A stretch of 64,000 bases of DNA from Gadus chalcogrammus (Eukaryota; Chordata; Actinopteri; Gadiformes; Gadidae): assembly GCF_026213295.1 (NCBI RefSeq), contig NC_079420.1, positions 18,544,201 through 18,608,200 on the forward strand. The letters run 5' to 3'. The notes beneath the pieces are model-generated. The model did no database searches. It was not told where the DNA came from and saw nothing but the letters and a program-made list of their open reading frames with translations. Shown here piece by piece: positions 42,785-55,500 of the stretch (position 1 is the first letter of the stretch; every line of letters starts with the position of its first letter). The position numbers and the translations under genes were made by a program.

Positions 42785-45700
42785 TTAGGCGGGCAGGTGC
42801 TTCCAGGTGCTGACGAAGGCGGTGGGGATGAGGGAGTAAGGCACGGTGGTGATGGAGCTCCAGCTGTCCCCCGTGGGGTCGTAGCAGTCCAGGGTCTTGC
42901 AGCGCTGCGTGCCGAAGTAGCCGCCCACCACGTACAGCTTGTTGCCCGACGCCACGGCGTGGCAGCTCATGCGCTTGGAGGTCATGTCCCCCACGCGCGA
43001 CCACTGGTTGGTGTCACAGTCGAAGCGGTAGGCCGAGGCGGCGGTGAACTCCGTGTCGCCGCCCATGATGAAGATCTGGCTGCCCAGCACGGCCGCCGCT
43101 GTGTAGCGCCACGGCTGCGGGCATTCCGCCGCGATGCTCCAGCGGTTGCCGACGGGGTCGTAGCACTGGACCTGCGGGCGGGTTGGGAAGGGGTGATTAT
43201 GACCGAGACACAGTTCGCCCTTTGGCTTCGCTCCCTTCGTATTAGGCGATTTAGTTGAGATAAAGAATATAAGTTACAATATTAGGAATGAGGTTAGCTT
43301 TAGAGTGCTTATGGTTAGGGTCAGTACTAACATCCCACAGAGGGGGCAGTGTTGAGGTGCTCATCAGGTAAGTAGCAACAGCTGAGGCGGCAGGTGAGTC
43401 TCAGGAAGTGAGACTGGGTAGAGGGTGAAGGCTGCAGCCTTGCTAGAACACTTCCTTGCTAGTCGCGTCCTATGGAGATGAGGAATTCTCAAAAATAAAG
43501 GACGTGAGAAGGGCGCGAATTTCCGAGTGTTCTCCATATTGGAAAAGTGCTTGTCATCGTTAAAAGGACTCCCATCGTTGAGCTACTTCTTTCACTTTGG
43601 GTTATAGCTAGTATTTGGAGGTGGCTCTCTGCAGGTGAGACTCCGAGTTTGTTGGATTAAAACAGAGGACGCACGGTTTTGTTGTAGACAATAACTGGAC
43701 GACGGGAATCAAAGCGGGGGTTGGTCACCTGGAGACAAGATGCGGTCGCGTCGTGTCACAGAAAGAGCTGTTCTCCTACGGTGGCTGTGGACCTGTGGTG
43801 AGTACCTCGCACCTAACCCCATAGATGGGTAACATTGCACTCACCCGGGGAAAGTTTAGCGACATACAAGTTCAATGCACCACGTGGGGACTGACAATAG
43901 ATTACAGGCCGTCTACCCAGATAAATAACGAGTGCGGTGCAGTGGGGAGGAACAATTTCAAGCCTTGTTGGAGATAACTGCGATTGAGGCGACGTTTAGC
44001 TTTTGCAAAATTATCTTTTTGAGTGTTTTAAGAGGACGAGGCTCACCTTAGAGGCCTTGTCTCGGTGGATAGTGGTGCCTCCAAACACAAACAGTTTGAG
44101 CTTGGCGCTGACCACAGCTGCGTTGCTGACTCCGTCCCTGAGGGGAGCCATCATGGTCCACTTGTTGGTGAGGGGATCGTACCGCTCCACCTGCAGACAT
44201 TGGTGTACCAGCCTTTTTTAAATTCTTTGCTATTGTCCATTATTTTAATAGCATTCACGTATCACAATTTCACACCCACACTAGAATATCAGCAACACCA
44301 AGAGGGAAAACATCAGCAACACCAAGTTTCTACTTCAGTGTATGATGCTAGGTATAACGTATTCTTAGGCCCAATCCCTACCCCTTACCCCTTCCCCCTC
44401 CCCCTTGTTTTGAAGGGGTAAGGGGAAGGGGGAAGGGGTTAGGGGTAGAAATGGGATTGGGCCTTAATACCTGCTTTAGGGAGACGGAGGGCGAGGCAGG
44501 GAACACCCCCGCTATAGCCGTGTGTCCTCCTACAACATATAAACTGTTTTCCAGCTCTGCAGAGCCATGGCCGAACCTGTACAGTCAAGAGATGCAAACA
44601 GGCCCTGTTAAACAGGAGCATAAACAGAAACCGATGCAGCTACCCGTGCACACAGACGTTCCTACACACACACAAGCATTTCGTATGCAAAATTTGACTC
44701 GTTTAACAATGTTTTTTTGCTGAAATTTCTGAAGGCATTCAGCAAACTATAGGGTATTTAAAACGTGTAGACGTTCTATTGTATAGTGTCAGACATGAAA
44801 ATCAAGCAAAATAATAAGTAATGAAGTGAGAGCATACAGTAAGAGCAGAATTGTGTCACCTGGCTATGAGCATGGGCGCCCCCTTGGACCACTCCTCGTG
44901 GACGGTGTCGTAGATCCACACGTCTTTGGACACGCCGTTCTCAGAGCCCCGCCCCCCCGTGACGTACACCTTGCAGCCGATGGCGCAGGCGCTGAACTCC
45001 TTCCTGGGGCTGGGCAGGTCGGCCTTGGGGATGATCTCCTTTGCTTTGTGGTCCACCTGAAAGCGTTCCCTCAGGTTAGCATACCTGTCCAAAACCTGCA
45101 TTGCATCTGATTTACGGTGGCTGTGGCTATTCATTGTGTTTGTGTATGTACAGAATCCTTTGCTATGTTTCAGACTAGCTCTAGGCTGTGCAGTTCGGAC
45201 ATGTAATCATGCACATGAATGTAACTTGTAACATGTAACTTAAGACCCCTAGAAGAGGATACAATCGGCACAGTTGTGGAATTTTATGCAATATTTTTCC
45301 GACCTGCTCAAATAATATATAAACAATAACGTGAACATTCCCAGGAGGCTTCTTTTCAGTGTGCCTCCGTGTTTAAAGTGCCAGAGACGCTCTTCTCGGG
45401 TGACGGCGTGTTTGCCGCCTGACCTTGTCGGCTAAATGACTTGGGCGTATCTGCCTCGTTAGGTTGGAATTGAGGAGAAAATTCACAGCAGGGGAACAGA
45501 AGGAACGAGAGCAAGACGGTGTCTTCAAGGTTAAAAGCCAGCTTTGAATATATAACTATGCAAATAAACCCTATTCATTGGTCTCCACGCCAACCCCTCC
45601 CATGTTTTTCCTCTTGACGGTGTTTTCATTTAGCAGACAGTTTTATCTCAAGGGACTTAGGCAGTGCTGAGGCATCCTGTTCAAGGATGACTAGGGTTTA

Positions 45701-48700
45701 TTGAGGATACTGGGGATCAAACCCAGTGCCTTTCATCTCTCTGTGCGTGCGTGCGTGCGTGTACCTGGTATATCTTGTCACACATGAAGGTCTGGCCCCC
45801 CAATATGAGCAGCGTGTGTCCCGCCTTGCGTGGTCTGGCACACGGGCTGGTCACCATGCCATCGTTCTGCAGGATCCTCTTCTTGCACTGCATTGCCTCC
45901 TCCACTATCAACCTGCCCCCCCAGAGGATATGAGTGTGAGCGAGAGACAGAGAGACGGGTTAATTAATTATCACACTTTCTGTTCTTTGGCGAGTATACC
46001 CGCAACTGAGACAGCAAATCTGAATAGACAATCAGTCTGTGTATATCTGCATGGAAGGAGGACAGCATAATGTATGTGTTCTCAAGAACTTGTTTTGATC
46101 CATCTGGCTGTCTACCCTTAATTAAATTAATGCCAATCCATAGAACACATGCCTGTCAGCTGACCTACCTCTGTATAAAACAGCCACTCCCTGATTTACA
46201 TGTCCCACCTCCTCTCTCTTCAAGGCTGCTTCAATAACTCAAAATTACCATTAAAGACTATTTGTCACAATGACACCCACACCACATCATGTTGATGCTT
46301 TTATACATGATGAGGTGTCCAAAGTTTTGCCTGGCGGCCTGCTGTCACTTAGCGATATGTCGTTTCCAGACGTGTGAGCCGTGCCGATTTTTCAGAAAAA
46401 TTGTCTGGCAATTTGTTTGATCACACATCTTTTCATTAAACTGACCCATTAATCATCACCTAGTGATAATGCACTCATTCAATACCAATCACTAACAATA
46501 TAAAACATTGACTGAGGAAGAGGTAAGAGTTTATACAAGAGGTGCGCACGCACACGCACACACACGTCACCTGCTCCTCTTGTCCGCCATGACCAGCTCC
46601 TCACAGGCCACGGCCTCCAGCAGGCACTCAGAGGGCAGCAGGGCCAGCCGGACGCCCCTTAGCAGCTCAGGCAGGTGGTGCCGTCGGCCCTCCAGGTCAA
46701 AGCGCACCCACCGCAACGCTGAGTTAAACACCACCTGTGTGCACCACAGGGACACGATCAAAAAGATCCAGTGTGATTACCAAAGGCAAAACCTGACACG
46801 TCTCATTGAGGTGGTGATTCTGACCCTCTTATGATCTCTTCTGAATTACTTCTTGAATTGTTTAACAAAATAGGTTTTGTTCAAGCCTTGCACAAAGTCC
46901 AATCTGGGTCTCTTAGTCCCACTCTCAGCCGTCTCAAGGAGATAAAGACTTGGACACACCACTAAAGACAAGTAACCAGACAACAGGTTACCGTCCAATC
47001 CCATACCTAGAATCCACATTGACACATTAAACATCCACATCGCGCGCTTCCTGTTTAATTCAACAAACCGCTAGGCACAACCAGCTCATTCAAAACCAAA
47101 AAAACCTGCTTGGGAGTAGTTATCATCTCAAAATTCTTATCTTCCCACTGTGGTCTCCCTCCTAAATTTCCCAGCATCTTTAATCTAGTTCATTACAAAC
47201 AACACACAACGAAAAGGCTTTGCTTTCCTTTTGCAACACTGGCTCATAAACCCAGTGTCGGCTACAAAATCCCCCTGATCATTCATGGACATGTTCTCCT
47301 CTATTTTGAGACATTAATCACCCATCAAGCCCCAGTCATCTGCAACACCTGATCCAATGAACGTCTGCTCGCCCCCTGCTGAAGCGCTCTGCACAGTAGG
47401 TGGTCTGCTCAGTTGCAGAGCCACTGTGGAGAAATATCCCAGACATGCCTGACTCTAAGTTTCTTTAGCGCTTTGTTATTGAATGCCTCCAAGTCGTTGA
47501 CAGGGTAGCATTGTCGCTGAATTAATGAGCAATTTCAAGCTAGCTGATTACTTTGGAGAAAACCAGATGGTTTAATTACAGCAAAAACAGACTACCCAGA
47601 GATAACAGTATATTTCAAGAAGGAAAGGAAGTGATAGGTTTGAATAAGACAGAAGCAGAAAGAAAAGGAAAAAATAAAGGTTACTTGGTGACCTCTTCGT
47701 CTTCAATCTCGAGTTCATCGCTTAGGATCAGCTCCAGTAGTTTTTCTTTAGACAGGCTGTAGAATTCCTCGGATTCCAGGACCTGAAAGGAAAATGTACT
47801 TGTCAAAGATATAGCTTGTTAATGCTATGCTGCAGCTATGCCTTCAACCCATTAGGCTCATGATATAGTATTTGTAGGATCTATGTACCGTATTGCCAGT
47901 GCAACAATCGTAGGGCTGAACATGAGCATGAACATGAGCCGCACTAAACTGAGCAACAATGTCTTATAATTGTAAAGCTTTATGTACTAAATACTTAAAC
48001 TGGCAAATTGTATAACACTCTTCATGTGCCTCTGCTTGTGTGGATTAATATATAAAGAACTATGCAACAGATGCAATACATTTAAAACAATTTAATTTTG
48101 TTGGCAGGCAGGAAAAAGCAAAGCTAAGCAGCAGCATCAATCCAATCACCCTTATTAATATAAAGTTGGAACGGTCGATGGGGATTTGGAAACGGAACAG
48201 TAAATTCTCCCTCATAATATTTCATTCCCTGATTAGTTCGTTCTGCAGCTTTTTCGATTGGCACCAACAATAGCGTATTCTCTACATTAGAAAAAACAAG
48301 CAAAAATCCCCAGAGCCAATCCAGCCACGTCTCAAAACAAGGAGCGTTTTCAAAGAACAGGGCAAGGCTATTACATTTCGAGATTTGACAGACGGGAAGT
48401 CGCTTTGAGGCCCTGCCAGCGTGACGTGTCTCCATTACCGTTTCGTAGTGCACCAGACACATCCGCCACGACAGCTCGTACAGCCTCTTGCACTGGTGTG
48501 CGTCCGACAGCAGCATCATGCCCAGGCAGTTGGACGAGTGCAGGTTCTTCTCCAGGAACTCTGCGGCTGCGTCGCGGATGTCGTGGAACTGCAGCATGTC
48601 CCCGGCCTCCAGCAGGGACTCTGCGTTCTCCTCGTTGATGATGATCCTCGAGGAATACGCAAAGTCCAGCAGAAGCTCCAGCACCTGAGCCGGGAGAGGG

Positions 48701-49501
48701 AGGGGTGGGCGGGGGGGACGACGACAGTTGGATGAGCCCTCCCATTTAGCAGCAGTAGTCCAAAATATCCAAAGCGCAAAGGGGGACAGGGGTGTGAGCT
48801 CTCAGCAGATGTTGATTACACTTTGCAAGTTTCGTGCAAAGTAGTTCACACACCGCTTCACAGGATCACAACAGACAGTGGTGGTGGTGTTGATGTTGAT
48901 CATAGTACCTCTGGATGTATGCTGTTCCGGAAGTTGACGTCACTGTCCAGACTCTCTCGCAATCCACCACTGAACATGGCCTCAAAGTAGCGGCTGCAAG
49001 CGGCCAGGACGGCCCTACGTAGAAACCAACCAGGAGAGTTCATTACGAGGAGTGCTGCATTGCTTATGATAAAATTGTCATAGGTCAGCATTGGCTGGAC
49101 ACTGCGTCAGTGTCCAAACCATGACATACTACTACAGTTAAATGCGAATTTTTGAATAATCAAATCCCTTGGCAGCATGTCAATGCACCACTTTCCCGTT
49201 TTGATGCCCTTTTGGCCAGCCTTGAACAATACACAGACATTGTGATGGACATCGTAGGAAGATAAAAGCATCACTGGATCTGCACCAGCCTGGAATAACT
49301 AGGAGTCGCCTCGCCTCACCTGTGGCAGGGAAACGAGCGGTCCCCAGCCCACAGCGTCACGTCTGTGAACATGCACTGTTTCCTCAGCGTGTTGAGGTGG
49401 GTCAGCACGCTGTCTGGGTGCGACGGCTTGTGGAACAGCGAGATGTTCATGGAGCCCGTGCTGGAGCGGGACTTCCTGTTCTCGTGCACGTTCACCGACA
49501 T
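42785..49501 (-). CDS. klhl25: Kelch-like protein 25 (ENC2), CUL3 ubiquitin-ligase adaptor; ten coding exons
   Basis: Substrate adaptor for CUL3 ligases; in mammals it targets hypophosphorylated 4E-BP1 and ATP-citrate lyase (family knowledge). Exons in gene order: 49501-49320, 49014-48909, 48684-48439, 47782-47693, 46734-46571, 45912-45765, 45056-44860, 44576-44471, 44190-44047, 43171-42785. All phases fit and total 1,770 bases (589 aa), the length I recall for human KLHL25. The start is MSVNVHENRKSRSSTGSMN in context GCGGCCATG. The BTB domain spans about residues 40-145 (CMFTDVTLWAGDRSFPCHRA, ACSRYFEAMFSGGL), then comes BACK (CLGMMLLSDAHQC, LPELLRGVRLALLPSE), then six Kelch repeats with GG pairs (LLILGGQTF, VYVTGGRGSENG, LYVVGGHT, FVFGGTTI, FIMGGDTEF, YVVGGYFG). 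It ends AFVSTWKHLPA. CARPRKAGHT and TLRKQCMFTD fit KLHL25 better than ENC1. The donor after exon 4 (GTCACC) is weak. It converges on akap13. Confidence 0.96.
44368..44463. mobile_element. TTA-flanked hairpin MITE, copy 2 (PIF/Harbinger-like)
   Basis: A 96-bp element with the same ends as the copy at 15184 (GGCCCAATCCC and GAAATGGGATTGGGCC), flanked by TTA at 44365-44367 and 44464-44466. On the klhl25 strand it starts at intron position 8 after the exon ending at 44471, so its duplicated TTA (TAA on this strand) overlaps the donor region GTATTAA. Confidence 0.75.
45625..45740 (+). repeat. Diverged copy of the TTTAGCAGAC repeat
   Basis: CATTTAGCAGACAGTTTTAT, then GGGACTTAGGCAGTGC, and ending GGGGATCAAACCCAGTGCC. 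It belongs to the family at 14873 and 59142. It lies in a klhl25 intron about 25 bp from the donor of exon 45912-45765. Confidence 0.45.
48124..48438 (-). other. Open in-frame extension of klhl25 exon 3 into its intron
   Basis: After the donor at 48438 (ACG/GTAATG) the reading frame of exon 3 stays open for 104 codons to a stop at 48124-48126. The extension contains segments such as ALFFENAPCFETWLDWLWG and PFPNPHRPFQLYINKGDWID. If the intron is retained, or ends here with a poly(A) site, the product would be a BTB/partial-BACK protein without Kelch repeats. I do not recognise the sequence; it could also be a transposon fragment. Confidence 0.35.
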
Positions 49502-49551
49502 GGCGGCCTCGCTAGGCACCTCCAGGGAATCGCTTGGAACAATCTCTCCCA
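49502..49551 (-). other. klhl25: 5' UTR part of the first klhl25 coding exon
   Basis: On the gene strand GTGTTTAG precedes TGGGAGAGATTG, a plausible acceptor at 49552-49553. The 50 bases between it and the ATG stay in frame (17 codons) but have no ATG, so the start at 49501 stands. At least one upstream untranslated exon is expected; I could not locate it. Confidence 0.5.
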
Positions 49552-51470
49552 CTAAACACGGTGAACGAGAAACACAAATCCAAACCAGAAAATATTACAT
49601 AAAAAGAAAAAAGGACAGGGATCAGGTTGGGCCGAAAGTAGGACAACTATTTCAGGATTCCAGATGATTCCTCAAGCTTCAAAATAAAATATCACAAAAT
49701 GACTTATCATGCATTTAAACAAGGAAGAGGTAATTAGTAGCAGGTAAAGTAGTAAGTACTGCAGTACACAGAATGTACTCCCTTCTACTCACTTGGGCTA
49801 AAGTCTCTCACTGGAAGACTTCCTGGTGAGAAAAGTAAAATGACATTTTTTTAAAAAAAGTATAATTCAAACATTAGACATGAAGACAAACAGTTAACAC
49901 TGCAAATGTAAGTTTAAAATGTTCAGTGAGTCACTTTAGCCCAAATATTGTGTAACCTGGCCCCCAGGGCTAATATCAGATTAGAAAGACGATCAAAGAG
50001 ATTACATTTGTTCAAACCAATAAACAGATCCAAATACATGTTTATTTTCTGATAGACTGCACAGTAACATTAGATTCATTTTTAGTTTTATCCTACAGAA
50101 ATAAAGAACCGAATTAAATGGCAATGCGTCCTTAACTTTATCCTACATTAACTACCAAAAACAAAATAATGCCTCAAAATAGTTCAACATTGGTTGTAAA
50201 AGTGCTTGATAACATCCAGGCCAGTAAATAGTCAACGCGTCTTAAATTAAACATAAACATAGAAAATCAAAACTATACATTATACATAATTCAATGTTTT
50301 GCTTTCTTTTGAAAGTAATTATGTCGGAAAGATACAATAGATGGCGGCATGATTCAGGAAAAACATGTTCTCTACTGTTCCACTTACTGGGACACAACTG
50401 TGCTGCCATGAAACAAACACTTTTCATCACAACGCCACAGGGCAGAGGGGGAATCAAAGGCTTTGTTCAAACTGCAAGCCTTAGTGCCCCATTCAGATTT
50501 ATTGCTCAGATCCCATCATTAATCTTTTTTTTTTTTCTTTTAATGTGGCCAGTATCAGATTTCAGGGACAGAAGTAAACAGAGAGGACACAGAAGTGAAC
50601 GTTTACCTTTTCATTTCTAAGTTGATAAGCCAAAGAATTTGTGAGTGGATGATTACAATGGCTTATTGTGGCGCAATGGCTGTAACTTCTTTACGGAAAA
50701 CCGAGCAACTCACACTTTGTATCAAATGTCGATCTAGAGTGACATAAAAGTTGCATGATTTCTGATATGACTGTTCAGACTGAAATGTATTGCAAAAATC
50801 GGACCCATGTATGATTAAGGACCACATATGAAGGTGGCCCCAATCAGAATTGAAAAGATCAGATTCCTTGTGATTTGTGCCGTTAACATTTATGACTAAA
50901 ATGAGGATCCGAGTCACATATGAGCGACAACAAAATCAGATTTTGGCCACTTTTGCATGCAGCGTGAACATGGCCAAATAGGAAGGCCAAGACACTAACA
51001 CCTCTGTCCTTCTATTTCTGTCTTGTGCTTCTTCTGAGCTTTCTCATCTCTTTCTCTCCCTCAGTCTCTCTTACCCTTTCTCATTGTCATATCTCCGTTG
51101 CCGTTATCTCCTGCTGTTTTTTTCTTATTTTCTACATTGTAGCTAGGTCAACATCCTTTGAACAGTATGGCATTGCGTTCATTCCCGCAGTGCTCCTCTA
51201 GCCTCTCCTGTGCATGTATATCTCTCGCTCTCCGGGGTTTGGGAATGCTGCTGCCGGGACACAAGATCAACTCTACAAAAACCATGAATTATTAAAAAGG
51301 CAGAATGTTGGAAAACAGCAGCAGGCCTGAAGCAGCGCTGGAGTCCCACATGTGTTGATGTTGCCGACAGCCACATCAAGAACCCCCCGCCCCATACCGA
51401 AATATCGCAGCTTGAAGATACCAGATACCTAAATATTGGGACAAAACATAAAAGAGGTTGCTGTATTTAA

Positions 51471-51632
51471 GGCGAGACACGGCAGGTGAATAGGATTTGA
51501 CATGAATGCATAATTAGGATATTTTCTTTATGCTTGATGAAAGATTACATTTCCAGGGAGTGAACTCGCTCAAAATCTCAAATTTTAACCGGGCCCCAAA
51601 AAAATCGATGTTTTTTCCTGCCGTGTCTCGCC
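51471..51632. mobile_element. TTAA-flanked MITE (piggyBac or Kolobok type)
   Basis: A 162-bp element with exact 16-bp inverted ends: GGCGAGACACGGCAGG at 51471-51486 and its complement at 51617-51632. TTAA flanks it on both sides (51467-51470, 51633-51636). It has no coding frame. TTAA duplications occur in piggyBac and Kolobok elements; the ends recall fish Kolobok, but I cannot decide. Confidence 0.8.
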
Positions 51633-52894
51633 TTAATGTGTATTGCCTCTGATGTATTATCTGGACCAGTTGCGGTCTGGCATCAGAGCTCTTCAAATTC
51701 CTTTAAGTCATTTTGTTCAGTGGAGAGGCATACTTGTAATTTTTCGGAGGGGTGGGTGTGGTATGGTTCACATTGTCCTAGGGCAACACAGCACACTGTT
51801 TTGATTCCTGGGGTATTCAACTGATTGCTGTGGCCAACAGGAATATCCTTATCATAGCCTTGCATCCCGCAGGCCATTATAGAGCTCTTTGTCCTATTCA
51901 TTAGGACACATCATTTGATTAGGCGAGTTGTGTGGGACAGCAGAGTGGTCACTCAACACACATTGCACAGCAAGGAGCAGACCAATGAGACACAAACACT
52001 CACTTAGCTTTTAAATTGTTTTGTCTTGAGCATTGAGGCTTGTTCCTCATCCTTTTCACAAACTGAACATATAGCTGGAGATTAGGATTTAGTTACATTT
52101 CCGATTAAATGGGATACATTATTGACGCAATAGGATGATAGGGATGTTTTGTCATATACATTTTCCCAAAGAGTAAGAAATAAAGAGTTTGGTATTCAAT
52201 ATATTGTGTGTCTTAAAGAGTGTTATACGAAATTGAGTCACATGGAGTTTCTGTGTTTTTGTACACATTTTGTTCCCTGTATACTGCAGCCTGATGATGA
52301 CAGATGCTTTAGCATGAGCCAAAGTCAGATTTGTTCCCATATCTTTGGTGTATCCATTTCCAGATTGCTGGAGTTCCAGACTGGTTGTTATAATGAGTCA
52401 AGTTAATAATTGTTAAACACAATAAGCTTAATAAATCAACGGTGTGTATACAAAAATCCAATATCAGCAAATCTGAACTGTAAAGTCACGTGAACCCATA
52501 GCCCAAAAAATATGAATCCAAGCCTTACGAATTCGGTTGAAGTAACAAAGCGAGTAAAGACATGCTCTTCCAGCCGTAGACGTGAATGAAACCCATATAC
52601 AAATATATACAATCCATGATGACATTGCAGTACATAATAAAGGTTTGGAAGCCCCTGACACGGGCCTATTGTTATTGTTGTTATGCCCCTGAAAAGAGGA
52701 AGACTTCTTTGGCTGTGAGACAGCTGGACATAAACAAACCATGCTACAAAGAGATTAAGGAAGAAAAAAAACACAACAAAAGAGCAGCTTCAGCAAATGC
52801 TACTGTTTGTTTGTCTGCCAGCCTTTGCTATTGTGTCTGTGCTGGTAGTGTGTGTTCATTTGCTGACATGCTGCTTTTTCAGGCCAGGTGACGG

Positions 52895-52896
<2 letters not shown>

Positions 52897-52990
<94 letters not shown>
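52897..52990 (+). repeat. (TG)n microsatellite
   Basis: About 94 bp of uninterrupted TG. Confidence 0.95.
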
Positions 52991-52991
<1 letters not shown>

Positions 52992-53984
52992 GGAGACGTT
53001 TGTATGCTTGTGATGTTTCAGAATTGGCAAAAAAACAACTGTTGTGAAAATAATACTGTATATGACTCACATGCTAGCAACCATGCAGGGTGATTGACAT
53101 GCACCGACAGTTAAGATAAGTATTTGCCTTTACAAATAGACATGTCAACTTTATTGGGACACAAGGGACTGATCATCCTTTAGTTGAAAATACCATGTAA
53201 AAACAATAAGCCATTCGGACTCAGAAAGATTTCAAACACACAGGGCCAGCGATGAAGCCATATTGTGAACACTACACTAATCACCATGTCCGATGTCAAT
53301 GAGCATTTAAACAGCCACAGGTCCGACAGCTTTACCCATACCAAAGCTGTCCGATCAACTGTCTCCCGCCTATCTGCCATGGAGATAGGATCGGATAAAC
53401 CTCAATCAAAGACTGATTCAAAGTGAGATTCTGCTTCCCATCTTTCACAATGGTCTGCGCCGCGGCCATACGTTTTAAACGACTGGATGTATTCACCTCA
53501 TGTTTCTTCCTCCAATTATTCAGATCCAGGCTTGCCCAGAAACTTAAAGCTGAAAAGAGCTAGATTGTTGCATCCAACAACAGATATTTAAGTATTGAAA
53601 GCACCTATGTAAAAGGCACTCGCTGCAGACATCTCACCTTATCCTAACAGAGTTCTCAATCACTTCCTGAAGGAGAGAACACTGGCTTATGGATCGGTGT
53701 GCATGTAAACGCACAGACTGAAGATGTCAAGGGGAAGCGGCGGGGTTGGAGGTGTGGGTGGGTTGTCAATCAGAGGAGCAAGCAAGGCAGGTCCAGGGGG
53801 GTCGGACAGCAGGTGTCAAGGTAAACAACAGTTTGATGAGGTGTGGCGAGATACGAGGGGTCGCCGTGGATCACAATGCGGGGTTGGGGATGGAGGGTCA
53901 GGCCCTAGATGATTCAGACATCTGAATGAACCAACATCCACAAGGATGATGGGGAGAGGGTGGGGGGAAATGCATAAAAAAAAA

Positions 53985-54145
53985 AGAATGTGGGTCGGGT
54001 GTGGGGTTTAGACATAAGGTAGGGTTTAGGCATAGGGACGGGGTATTGGTTCATACCTAGGGGTGAGACATAAGGTAAGGTGTGGGTTTATATACAAGGG
54101 TGGGTTGTGGGTTTAGACCTAGGGGTGGGGTGTGGGTGAGGGCTT
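53985..54145 (+). repeat. Degenerate GGGTGTGG/TTTAGAC minisatellite
   Basis: Loose units of GTGGGTTTAGACATA or GTGGGTTTAGACCTAGG repeat about eight times, with TAGGGT- and GGGTGTGG-like variants and strong G/T bias on this strand. Confidence 0.6.
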
Positions 54146-54853
54146 CATTCCGGGCTTCAGGCAGACTTACGGTGACAAAGACTGCTGACCCAGGCACAGG
54201 CACTGACAGTCAGGAGGTGGGGGGAGTTCTGCATCCCCGCACAGCTACAGGGGGCTAATAGACAACACAAGATATTCAGGGCAATATACATTGTCAACAA
54301 ATAGTGGTACACAAGCAAGTAAGGGAAAGAAGAAAATAGAAAGCCTCCGCACATTCAATATCTGCACTGCGATACAAGAGATGCTCGGAGAGGGCTGGGA
54401 TAGGTTATACCCTGGATGTTCCACATAGTCAAAGCCAAATGTATTCCAAGCCAAAGTGCTGGTACCACCAGTGCTGCCAAGTTGGTCTCATCACACAGGC
54501 CATATTGATTCTAAAAGGGGATATGCATTTTGAATCCATGACAGTTTATATAATAAAGATGGAAAAATAGTATACACTTTGAAAGGGTCACTACTCCTTT
54601 ACTTTATCTTAAAACTATCACACACACACACAGGTCTCTATAAAATGTCTGTGTGTATTTCCGCCAAAGAGAAGCTGAAAGGCTCACTGCCTTGCAATGA
54701 GGCTTCTAGTCAGTTAGCCTAGGTTGTTTATCCGCTGCTAGCATAGCTGCACCACTGGACTGGTTGCCTGGTGCCCCCTGAAAGTGCCCTAAGATTGAGT
54801 AGGAGAGCAAGTGAGCATGCTCACACCAGAGTTCTTCTTGTATATTGTCAGGG

Positions 54854-54981
<128 letters not shown>

Positions 54982-55500
54982 ATTAATACAGTAGAGGGTC
55001 CCCTTTTCTGAAGTAGGCTATGTTGTCAGCAGCTTTGTACCGTGTGAGTAGTATACCAAGGTCACATTTAAAGTTGTGAGCTGTGTGTCAGCATTGTACT
55101 TTTATCTCAAATTGTGAGCGGTGTAGAGGAGCCAGCATACTCCAAAATGATGAATCAACAACCAAAATAATTTCCATGAAATCCATCAAACATGAATTGT
55201 ATGAGGTACAATTATACAAAAAACAACCCGAAAGTGTTGCAACCAACAGTTAATCAAAGGCAGACCCAGAGAGACCGCCCCTTTCATCACGATTAAAGGG
55301 GACTAACTGTCAGTCTGCCATGTCAATCACTGGTTGGCCAGGTCACTACAGGCTGAACCACTGTGTGTGAAAATTCCCCGTGTTCTCGTCCAAGCATATG
55401 ACTGTCAAATTTGTCAAGGGCAGAAGTTGATTCATGAGGTGTTGGATTTCTCGTATTTTTTTTTTTAAATAACTGGCAAGGATACATCTGCATGATGAGC

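Noticed and set aside
42797..43258. A + strand frame of 153 codons over the last klhl25 exon
   Set aside because: Antisense shadow of a GC-rich Kelch exon; the reverse frame gives perfect Kelch repeats.
48371..48745. Alternative reverse frames over klhl25 exon 3
   Set aside because: Shadows of the BTB-encoding frame.
49321..49552. Start of klhl25 17 codons upstream
   Set aside because: That frame begins with GTG, not ATG, and an acceptor AG lies directly before it; MSVNVHE is the family N-terminus.
53985..54145. Interstitial telomere repeat
   Set aside because: Units vary around GGGTTTAGAC and GGGTGTGG and lack runs of TTAGGG.
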